Below, piece after piece: positions 6,435-13,598 of a stretch of 17,954 nucleotides of DNA (positions within the stretch are counted from its first letter, which is position 1; each line of letters starts with the position of its first letter). The notes beneath the pieces are model-generated. The model had not been told where the DNA came from. It was given only the letters and a program-made list of their open reading frames with translations, and ran no database searches. The position numbers were made by a program, and so were the translations under genes. The stretch is from Kangiella sp. Its GTDB lineage: Bacteria > Pseudomonadota > Gammaproteobacteria > Enterobacterales > Kangiellaceae. Location: positions 32,147 through 50,100 of the forward strand of contig NVVT01000020.1 of assembly GCA_002733465.1 (NCBI GenBank). Reading direction: 5' to 3'.

Positions 6435-7283
6435 CCGAAACAACCAAGTGACGGCTTTAGTGAATTCACTGCGCCAGAATCGTTCGTTATGCTCGCCGCC
6501 ATCGACAGTACGAGATAGAATTGATTCACTATTAACTCCCTGCGTTATTAGGCTCGCGACCATAACGTCCATATTTTCAACTGTATCTTGACCTTCATCT
6601 CCGCCCATCAAATAGTAAAGCCGATGGTTATCTAGCAATTTTCTTTTATCACTAAAGGGGTAAACTTCCTTCGCAAACCAAAACGATGGGGAAAAAACTC
6701 CAGCTTTAGAAAAAATAGTTGGGTACTCAAACATAGCGTAATGCGAAATTAAACCACCCATTGAACTCCCCATTATCGCTGTATTGTTTCTATCGGTTAA
6801 CGTCCGGTAATGATTATCTATATAGGGTTTAACAGTGTTTACAATAAATTCCATATATTGTTTACCTTCTGCCACGCCATACTTAGAATTCATCCATGGA
6901 CTCAATTCATTCATTCTTTTTTCTGCACCGTTATCAACACCAACAACAATGATTGAAAATTCGTTTTTTTTATACAATTCATTTAAACTTTCATCTATGC
7001 CCCACTCTCCCACAAATGAGGTTAAGTCATCAAATAAGTTTTGACCATCATGCATATATAAAACAGGGTAGCGTTTAGTTGATTTCTCATAGTCAGGTGG
7101 CAGATACAATCGGAGCTTTCGATTTCTGTTTAAGCCAGGCATTTCGAAAGCTTGCTCTATAATTTTCACATTACTTGTAGCGCTAGCTACTTTTCGTTTA
7201 TCTTTGTTGCAACTTGCCATCAGAATACCGCAACTAATCATTACTAATATTTTAAATTGATTTTTTACTTGTATTTTAATCAT
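6432..7283 (-). CDS. Lipoprotein alpha/beta-hydrolase, putative esterase (Esterase D/Fes-like family)
   Basis: 283 aa. The N-terminus is a lipoprotein signal with lipobox LMASC, Cys25; the next residue is Asn, not Asp, so sorting to the outer membrane is expected. The rest is one PF00756-type alpha/beta-hydrolase domain: LRLYLPPDYE at about 57-66, YPVLYMHDGQNLFDD (72-86), nucleophile elbow GSSMGG with Ser174, an acidic residue in GGDEGQD (Asp229 likely), and catalytic His265 in GGEHNERFW. Related enzymes remove acyl groups from sugars or hydrolyse siderophore esters; substrate unknown. Its ATG overlaps the GH13 stop by 8 nt (ATGATTAA), indicating translational coupling and a role with the amylase. 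A plausible job is deacylating substituted alpha-glucan or maltodextrin, but this is context inference only. Confidence 0.82.
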   Translation of the reverse strand: MIKIQVKNQFKILVMISCGILMASCNKDKRKVASATSNVKIIEQAFEMPGLNRNRKLRLYLPPDYEKSTKRYPVLYMHDGQNLFDDLTSFVGEWGIDESLNELYKKNEFSIIVVGVDNGAEKRMNELSPWMNSKYGVAEGKQYMEFIVNTVKPYIDNHYRTLTDRNNTAIMGSSMGGLISHYAMFEYPTIFSKAGVFSPSFWFAKEVYPFSDKRKLLDNHRLYYLMGGDEGQDTVENMDVMVASLITQGVNSESILSRTVDGGEHNERFWRSEFTKAVTWLFR

Positions 7284-9210
7284 TTAGAACGAGTACCTTT
7301 GATTCTAAAGAGTCTAACTTCACCATTATTTTTCCAACATTATTATTAACCGTTAATGTAATCAGATTATCCAACAAATCATCTGACAAACTATTCTTCA
7401 ATTTATAATCACCATCTGGCAACCGCCATTTTTCTATAAGTAATTCCGGTATCAAGAGTTCAAATTGAAATGCTTTTTTTGAAAAATTACTTACTACAAT
7501 GATTTTTTGATTGGTATCAAATCGTGCAAAACTAAAAATATTTTCATTATAGTTATTCTTCTCGGAATTGTTTGCTACAGATATGTTTTGTGAATGAAGA
7601 TCATAAAACTCACCTTTCATCGCCGACGAAGTCGCGCTAAATGAAAGCAAAGCAACATAATATTCTCGTAATGCTTTTTCTGATTCTGTAGACCTACCTC
7701 CATCAAACTCACCATCATTCATCCAACGCTGTATTGAAGGAACCCCCCAATAGTCAAAAATGGTAGTTCGAGTAGATGTACCAAACCCAGCATCACCTTG
7801 TCCGGTTTCACCTAATGCTTGCCCATAATAAAGCATAGTCGGAGCCTTACCGATTAACGTTGATACGACCATCGCAGGCTTTCCAATATTCGCATCGCCA
7901 GCAAAACCAGGACTGGCAATTCTTTGTTCATCATGGTTTTCCAGAAAATGTAATAAATACTGATCAATATCAGAAAATTTCTCAACAATTGGCAATAGAT
8001 CGGATGTGGGAAGCTTGCCCTGCATGATCCCCTTGAGCGTATCGTAAAAATCAACCTTATCGTAAAGGTAATCCATTTTCCCCAATGCAATGTAATCACG
8101 ATATATTGCCGGATTATAAACTTCAGCAATTAAAGTCGCTTCTGGGTTTCTATTTTTAATAGCTGAGTTTAAGTAACTCCAAAACTCAACTGGTACCATT
8201 TCTGCCATATCATATCGAAATCCATCTACGCCAAAATCAGTCCAATAGATAACAATATCACGGAATTTTTTCCAAGAATTTGGTACCGATTTATTTTGCC
8301 AGAATTTAAAATGTTCCGCATGGGATTTGTGTGAATATTTTTTTGGAAGCCTATCGAAATCAAAACTTCCGTCCGGTTTTATACCATAGTTAACTTTGAC
8401 GGTTTCATACCAATCATTAATGTCAGGTTGAGCTTTTCTCGTGCCATTTCCTGTCCATTTTGCAGGTTCTTCTTTAAAGTAATTATCAGATAGACTATGT
8501 ACTTCACCGTTAAGTGGTTTGTACCCACCTTTCGCTTTTGGGACTTTAAAGTTCTCGCCAACAACATAGTAAAAATTATTATCTCTTTTATATTCAACGC
8601 TAGTATCATCGTCTGAACCAAAATCTCTTACACCTTTTGGATTAGATGTTGATTGATAATTTCTCGCAATATGGTTGGGGACAATATCAATAATAACTTT
8701 CATATCGTGGTTGTGCGTTCGCTTAATAAGCGCTTTAAATTCTTCTAATCTCTTTGATGGATCGACAGCCAAATCAGGATTGACGTTATAGTAGTCTTTA
8801 ACTGCATAGGGAGAACCAGCCCGTCCTTTGACAATATCAGGATCGTCATTCGAAATACCATATTTCGTATAATCTGTTATAACGCCATGATGTGGAACGC
8901 CAGTATACCAAATATGAGAAACACCAAATTCTTTAATGCCTTCTAGAGCTTTATCGGTAAAATCATTAAATTTACCAACACCATTTTCTTCGATCGTTCC
9001 CCATGGTTTGTTAGTCGAGTTTTTATTACCAAATAATCGAGTGAACACTTGATAGATAACAGGTTTCCCTTTCCATTCTTTATCTGAGATTTCTTCTTGG
9101 TAACCATTTCCACTGCTATCTTCTGCTTTTAACTCGTCACTTGATGAACAAGATAATGTTAGCAGTGGGATAAAAATAATTGATAAAATTTTAAGTGTTT
9201 GTAATTTCAT
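7276..9210 (-). CDS. Lipoprotein GH13 alpha-amylase-family enzyme
   Basis: 644 aa. Signal with lipobox LTLSC, Cys21, followed by Ser (outer-membrane sorting expected). The (beta/alpha)8 domain starts near KPVIYQVFTRLF (49-60). The four GH13 signature regions are intact: I, DIVPNH (Asp175, Asn179, His180); II, GFRYDMAE with Arg332 and nucleophile Asp334; III, LIAEVYNP with acid/base Glu363; IV, LENHDEQR with His426 and Asp427. A long insertion between regions I and II (about 185-300) and WYTGVPHHG at 101-109 set it apart from simple amylases and recall Bacteroidetes-type GH13 proteins. A beta-sandwich C-domain occupies roughly 540-644. Retaining cleavage of alpha-1,4-glucan at the cell envelope is expected; the product profile cannot be read from sequence. 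The ATG lies 3 nt after the GH31 stop and overlaps the esterase start, so it is the middle of one operon. Confidence 0.92.
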   Translation of the reverse strand: MKLQTLKILSIIFIPLLTLSCSSSDELKAEDSSGNGYQEEISDKEWKGKPVIYQVFTRLFGNKNSTNKPWGTIEENGVGKFNDFTDKALEGIKEFGVSHIWYTGVPHHGVITDYTKYGISNDDPDIVKGRAGSPYAVKDYYNVNPDLAVDPSKRLEEFKALIKRTHNHDMKVIIDIVPNHIARNYQSTSNPKGVRDFGSDDDTSVEYKRDNNFYYVVGENFKVPKAKGGYKPLNGEVHSLSDNYFKEEPAKWTGNGTRKAQPDINDWYETVKVNYGIKPDGSFDFDRLPKKYSHKSHAEHFKFWQNKSVPNSWKKFRDIVIYWTDFGVDGFRYDMAEMVPVEFWSYLNSAIKNRNPEATLIAEVYNPAIYRDYIALGKMDYLYDKVDFYDTLKGIMQGKLPTSDLLPIVEKFSDIDQYLLHFLENHDEQRIASPGFAGDANIGKPAMVVSTLIGKAPTMLYYGQALGETGQGDAGFGTSTRTTIFDYWGVPSIQRWMNDGEFDGGRSTESEKALREYYVALLSFSATSSAMKGEFYDLHSQNISVANNSEKNNYNENIFSFARFDTNQKIIVVSNFSKKAFQFELLIPELLIEKWRLPDGDYKLKNSLSDDLLDNLITLTVNNNVGKIMVKLDSLESKVLVLND

Positions 9211-9213
9211 GAT

Positions 9214-11685
9214 TTACTCATCTTTGTTAATTTCGATGCTAACATCTTGGTCGCGCCAATTTATATTAAGTGTCAAAATTTTAGACTCTTCATTGAACCC
9301 AGCGTTTTTTATTATCTCATCATTAACACTTATTTCTTTCGGTTTAATGCTCCAGTTATGTATAACTAATTTAATATTTCGCTCAAGAGGCATGCCTTTA
9401 TACCCTTTGCCGTTTCGAGACATTTTTATATCAAGTGTTTGATTAGAATGTTTTGCGTTAAAGTTAAGAAATTCAAAAGCATCATCCCCTATTGAATTTG
9501 GGGTTTTACCATCATCTTCAAAAAGTTTATATTCGCTATTTGAAATACTTTTATCCGCATAATAATGTAGGGTTAGATCTTTGCTAGAATATTCGGAAGT
9601 ATTGTTAATGGTATCAATCATTGGGATAAACGATCCAGCTCTTACCAGCACTGGTAGCGTTTCTAAAGAAACAGGCAGATCGATTTCTTTATTGCCAACA
9701 TAAGGCGTATCATTCCAAAAATCAAACCACACACCTTCGGGCAAACGCATTCGATGTTTTGTTTCATTTGCATTTGTGATCGGTGAAACAAAAAACGCAT
9801 CACCCCAAAAATAAGAATCTCTAATATCGATCAAATTTAATTGGTCTTCATCTTCAAAAAATACTGGACGCATTAATGGCATTCCAGTTGTAGAATTTTC
9901 ATAAGCCAAATTATAATTATAAGGCAATAACTGATAACGTAACTTTACGAACTTTCTTAAAATATCTTTCGTTTCTTTATCATGGAATACTGGTTCTGGC
10001 TCTATATGAGCTTGCGCATGTGGGCGATAAACCGGTTGAAAAACGCCATATTGTAACCAACGAATATACATCTCTTTATCAAACACCTTACCTCCAGCAA
10101 AACCACCTAAATCAGAATGAGTGTAACCAAGCCCAAACAGTCCCATTTGAAGACTTAATTCGACCTGAGGTTTTAATCCTTGCCAAGAACGATCGACATC
10201 GCCTGTCCATGGGATCATTCCATATCTTTGTGAACCAGCAAAGCCTGAACGCATCATCATAAAGGGTCTTTCATTGGGTTTAATTTTTAGATTGTTTTGG
10301 TAAACCATTTTTCCCCATTCATGACCATAAGCATTATGAATTTCGTCACCGCGTACCGTCATATCAAAATCAGACAAATAATGTAAACTATCATCGGGAT
10401 GAACTTCTGGTTCGCCCAGATCGCCCCAAACGCCGGACACACCCTGATTAGCTAAATCAGTATAAATATTAGAAAACCATTCTTTAGCTTTACTATCAAA
10501 AACATCTATTAAACCAGTATTGCCGAAATAGAAGTCGAAGCGTTTTACATCGCCATTTTCATCTTTGGCTAAAATCCTTTTATTGACTGCCTCATCCCAT
10601 TTAGTAGAACTGCTAAGAATGAAAGGTTCAGTTACTAATATGCTTTTAATGTTTTTATCATTGAGTTCGCTTAACATCTCCAATGGTTTTGGAAAGGTCT
10701 TTTTATCCCAATCTAAGTTACCCATATATCCTTTAATATCGGCGCCGAACCAATAGAGATCAATAATAATCGCATCCAAAGGGAAATCTTCTTGCTTGTA
10801 GCGTTCTACGGTATCCAAAACTTCTTGTTGACTGGTGTAGCCAAATCGCGATGCGAAATTACCAAACATCCAACGAGGCGGTAAAGGTTGCTTGCCGGTT
10901 ACGTCCACGTAATTATTAATAATTTCCGGATAGGTTTTACCGGCAAAGAAAATATACGATTGTCGACCGCCAACCGCTTCGAAGGAGAGTATGTCTGATT
11001 TTGTTTTACCTATATCTAAAAAACCGCTCGCGGTATTGTCGAAGAGGATAGCGTATTTTTTACTCGACATTATCGCGGGCAGGCTAAAATTCATTTGATT
11101 AGACTCAGTTTGATATCCATAATGGGCGCGATTATATAAAGGCATTCTATGCCCTCGCCTATCCATACCTAAAACACGCTCACCTCCACCCAGGATTTTT
11201 TCATGACTCTCTAATTCAAAATCAAATCCAATAGTCATCTTTGAATTATTTGTTCCTTTAACATAATGATTAATTTGATGACTTAACAACTTTTCAGCCA
11301 GATAAAACTTTATATTCAGGGTCTTTTTGCTAATGACAGCTTTCAACTCCCCTTTTTTAAAACTCACATAAAATTGATCTTCATCAACAACAAATGGCTG
11401 TTTTTTAATAGCTTCTTTAATAGCAAAAGAGGGAAATACCTTTGTGGCATTCGAGTTAGAGTTTCTTTCTAAGTACAATACTTCGATGGCTAGGTCTGCT
11501 AAAGCGGTTAATTGAATACGACCGGTCTTACTTTCAATCACCAATGTGTTATTGCTTATTTGATGTGATAAATACTGCTGAGTACTACTTGAGGAAGTAA
11601 GCACACATCCACTGATGTAAATAATAAAAAAGGGGATGCTCATTATTTTTGCAAATAAATAAGCCTTTCTATATTTTTGATTCAT
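9214..11685 (-). CDS. Lipoprotein GH31 alpha-glucosidase / 4-alpha-glucosyltransferase
   Basis: 823 aa, lipobox ISGC with Cys27, then Val (outer-membrane sorting expected). Order: N-terminal galactose-mutarotase-like sandwich (about 45-250), GH31 barrel from PRWMFGNFASRFGY (270-283), C-terminal beta domains from about 600. Nucleophile Asp422 is in WGDLGEPE, acid/base Asp496 in WTGDVDRSW, and a substrate-site His556 in PVYRPHAQ. The GDLGEPE form and lipoprotein signal resemble, from memory, Cellvibrio japonicus Agd31B, an alpha-transglucosylase that disproportionates maltooligosaccharides. So transfer of single glucosyl units is as likely as plain alpha-glucosidase activity. The start is ATG 11685, with AGG 8 nt upstream; the TTG codon just before (11688) is a poorer choice. 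First gene of the minus operon, followed 3 nt later by GH13. Confidence 0.92.
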   Translation of the reverse strand: MNQKYRKAYLFAKIMSIPFFIIYISGCVLTSSSSTQQYLSHQISNNTLVIESKTGRIQLTALADLAIEVLYLERNSNSNATKVFPSFAIKEAIKKQPFVVDEDQFYVSFKKGELKAVISKKTLNIKFYLAEKLLSHQINHYVKGTNNSKMTIGFDFELESHEKILGGGERVLGMDRRGHRMPLYNRAHYGYQTESNQMNFSLPAIMSSKKYAILFDNTASGFLDIGKTKSDILSFEAVGGRQSYIFFAGKTYPEIINNYVDVTGKQPLPPRWMFGNFASRFGYTSQQEVLDTVERYKQEDFPLDAIIIDLYWFGADIKGYMGNLDWDKKTFPKPLEMLSELNDKNIKSILVTEPFILSSSTKWDEAVNKRILAKDENGDVKRFDFYFGNTGLIDVFDSKAKEWFSNIYTDLANQGVSGVWGDLGEPEVHPDDSLHYLSDFDMTVRGDEIHNAYGHEWGKMVYQNNLKIKPNERPFMMMRSGFAGSQRYGMIPWTGDVDRSWQGLKPQVELSLQMGLFGLGYTHSDLGGFAGGKVFDKEMYIRWLQYGVFQPVYRPHAQAHIEPEPVFHDKETKDILRKFVKLRYQLLPYNYNLAYENSTTGMPLMRPVFFEDEDQLNLIDIRDSYFWGDAFFVSPITNANETKHRMRLPEGVWFDFWNDTPYVGNKEIDLPVSLETLPVLVRAGSFIPMIDTINNTSEYSSKDLTLHYYADKSISNSEYKLFEDDGKTPNSIGDDAFEFLNFNAKHSNQTLDIKMSRNGKGYKGMPLERNIKLVIHNWSIKPKEISVNDEIIKNAGFNEESKILTLNINWRDQDVSIEINKDE

Positions 11686-11745
11686 CAAAGATACCTAACA
11701 ATTCCTAATGACAGCGGTTGATTAACCCATAAATTTTTCTAAAGC

Positions 11746-11773
11746 GGTATATCACGGATTAAGTGAATGTTAA
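11746..11773 (-). promoter_or_regulatory. Candidate sigma-70 promoter for the GH31-GH13-esterase-EEP operon
   Basis: Minus-strand TTAACA (11773-11768, 5 of 6 with TTGACA), 16-nt spacer, TATACC (11751-11746, 4 of 6). The start would lie near 11739, about 55 nt before the GH31 ATG. The spacer contains an inverted repeat TCAC (11752-11755) / GTGA (11763-11766). Confidence 0.4.
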
Positions 11774-11813
11774 GCATCTAACGAGCGGTTAACAAATGCA
11801 ACCCTGAAGATGA

Positions 11814-11827
11814 TGCATACGTATTCA
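11814..11827. promoter_or_regulatory. LacI-family-like operator palindrome between the divergent operons
   Basis: TGCATACGTATTCA, a 14-bp palindrome of form TGNATACGTATNCA with a single mismatched pair and a central CG step, as in many LacI/GalR-family operators. It sits 13 nt upstream of the candidate plus-strand -35 and about 40 nt upstream of the minus-strand -35, so one bound regulator could control both operons. No regulator gene is in the window. Confidence 0.55.
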
Positions 11828-11839
11828 ATCACTATAAAA

Positions 11840-11869
11840 TTGACCAAAGTTGTGTAAATAGGGTTTAAT
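11840..11869 (+). promoter_or_regulatory. Candidate promoter for the MFS-GH13-GH14-SDR operon
   Basis: TTGACC (11840-11845), 18-nt spacer, TTTAAT (11864-11869, 4 of 6). If used, the transcript has a leader of about 200 nt before the MFS start codon. Weak; a promoter nearer the gene, such as around TATAAA at about 12051, cannot be excluded. Confidence 0.3.
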
Positions 11870-12078
11870 TTGGATTAGAAGGTCAACTCCTTGCTGTCCG
11901 ACCTATCATCAATCAACCCTGAACTCCTCCAATTTATCTTTTACAATGAATACGATTGCAATAAATTGCTCGTAACCATCTATCTATGTTCCACTAGCAA
12001 AAGAACTATGTATTTTATCAAGATGCCCTTTGGATAAGTCGGGGCGCAATATAAAAAAAATAAGTTAGGAGAAACACG

Positions 12079-13569
12079 ATGTTCACAAAACCACACTTAA
12101 GTTTTTGGCAGATCTGGAATATGTCTTTTGCATTTTTAGGCATTCAATTCGGGTTTGCGTTACAAAATGCCAATGCGAGTAGAATTTTTCAGACCTTAGG
12201 CGCAGAAATTGATGAAATTGCGATCCTCTGGATTGCCGCACCTATCACTGGATTATTAGTCCAGCCAATTATTGGTTATATGAGCGATAAAACATGGACT
12301 CGTTGGGGGCGTCGACGACCTTATTTTACCATTGGTGCAGTTTTTACGACTTTAGCACTCTTCGTGTTCCCTAATTCCCCTAGCGTCTGGATCGCAGCTG
12401 GCATGCTTTGGATGATTGACGCTTCAATTAATATTTCTATGGAGCCACTTCGAGCTTTTGTTGGCGATATGCTTCCTGATGAACAAAGCATTAAAGCCTT
12501 TTCGATGCAGAGTTTCTTTATCGGAATTGGCGGTGTTGTAGCGTCATCTTTACCTTGGATGTTAACCAATTGGGCAAGCATCAGCAATGTTGCTGCCGAG
12601 GGTGTTATTCCCGATACTGTCATTTATTCATTCTATATTGGCGGTAGCATTCTGTTTTTTGCCATCATGTGGACTGTGATGAAAACTAAAGAATATACCC
12701 CTGAACAACTTGAGCAATTTAATTCATCAAACAGAAAAACAGATGATACAAAGGATACTACTTTACCTATTAGTAATTTTACGAAAATCGGCGGTATCGT
12801 AACTATTTTGGGACTGCTTTTTACCTACGTGGTTAGTGCTTTAACTCTTGAAAAAGAACTATACATTCTCACCCTTGGATCAGCGTCTTTTGGGGTTTTG
12901 TTATTAATAGCTGGCATGTTAAAAACAAATAAACCGAGCCATCCAATAGTTGAAGTATTAGAAGATATTTTACAAATGCCAGTACAAATGCGGAAATTAG
13001 GGATCGCTCAGCTGCTATCCTGGTTTTCGTTATTTAGCATGTGGATTTATACCACACCCACAGTTGCTAGCTATCATTACGGAATAAAAGATACTACCTC
13101 TCAAGCATATAACGATGCGGCTGATTGGGTAGGTATTCTATTTGCTGTTTATAGCGGTGTTGCTGCAATTTACGCTATATTGATACCAAAATTAGTAGCA
13201 AAAACTAACCGAAAAAAAGCTCATCTGGTGAATATGACTTTTGGTGGTCTTGGATTAATTTCGTTCTATTTTATTTCTGATCCACAGTTACTTGTATTTT
13301 CAATGATTGGTGTTGGTATCGCTTGGTCTTCCATATTATCGATACCTTACTCCTTATTGGTTGCTGTTGTCCCTTCTGAAAAAATTGGCATATACATGGG
13401 GATATTCAATTTCTTTATCGTTTTACCACAAATTATAGCTGCCAGTATTTTAAGTATTGTTCTGAAATATGTTTTTGATGGTCAATCAATTTTTGTCATT
13501 ATGTTCGCAGGAGTCTGCATGATTGGTTCAGGTTTATTGATTCTAAGAGTGTCGGACAAACATTCGTAG
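12079..13569 (+). CDS. MFS glycoside/maltose-type transporter (GPH/SUC-like)
   Basis: 496 aa inner-membrane carrier with about 12 hydrophobic segments and a central hydrophilic stretch near 210-250. The N-terminal half has FGFALQNANASRIFQTLGA and the conserved loop GYMSDKTWTRWGRRRPY (66-82), with Asp70 and Arg78-80, typical of the sucrose/maltose cation-symporter (GPH/SLC45-like) branch; PLRAFVGDMLP at about 127-137 also fits. Relatives include, from general knowledge, the maltose transporters used with TonB receptors in Caulobacter and Shewanella-type bacteria. Predicted to import maltose or short maltodextrins by cation symport. The ATG at 12079 has AGGAG (12067-12071) 7 nt upstream, the best ribosome site in the locus. 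First gene of the plus operon; the GH13 gene starts 29 nt after its stop. Confidence 0.9.
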   Translation: MFTKPHLSFWQIWNMSFAFLGIQFGFALQNANASRIFQTLGAEIDEIAILWIAAPITGLLVQPIIGYMSDKTWTRWGRRRPYFTIGAVFTTLALFVFPNSPSVWIAAGMLWMIDASINISMEPLRAFVGDMLPDEQSIKAFSMQSFFIGIGGVVASSLPWMLTNWASISNVAAEGVIPDTVIYSFYIGGSILFFAIMWTVMKTKEYTPEQLEQFNSSNRKTDDTKDTTLPISNFTKIGGIVTILGLLFTYVVSALTLEKELYILTLGSASFGVLLLIAGMLKTNKPSHPIVEVLEDILQMPVQMRKLGIAQLLSWFSLFSMWIYTTPTVASYHYGIKDTTSQAYNDAADWVGILFAVYSGVAAIYAILIPKLVAKTNRKKAHLVNMTFGGLGLISFYFISDPQLLVFSMIGVGIAWSSILSIPYSLLVAVVPSEKIGIYMGIFNFFIVLPQIIAASILSIVLKYVFDGQSIFVIMFAGVCMIGSGLLILRVSDKHS

Positions 13570-13598
13570 TTATTGACTCATGTTTTAAAGGGTTAACT

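Larger units (their letters stand above)
11686..12078. promoter_or_regulatory. Divergent control region of the alpha-glucan locus (393 bp)
   Basis: No ORF is supported here. It separates the GH31-led minus operon from the MFS-led plus operon and carries the sites listed separately: a LacI-like palindrome, candidate promoters on both strands, and three AGCGGT words at 11713, 11743 and 11784. A hairpin in the probable plus-strand leader pairs GCAAT (11958-11962) with ATTGC (11965-11969), flanked by ACGA (11952-11955) and TCGT (11970-11973). Confidence 0.7.

Noticed and set aside
8379..8621. Minus-strand open frame inside the GH13 gene in another frame
   Set aside because: The GH13 frame is intact across this stretch; the alternative reading has no family features. 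Not a frameshift.
11752..11766. TCAC/GTGA inverted repeat as a CRP site
   Set aside because: CRP half-sites point the other way (TGTGA...TCACA) with 6-nt spacing; here the order is reversed and spacing is 7.
12321..12623. 100-codon open frame antisense to the MFS gene
   Set aside because: Lies wholly inside a well-supported membrane transporter gene, with no ribosome site and no recognisable domain; a shadow frame.
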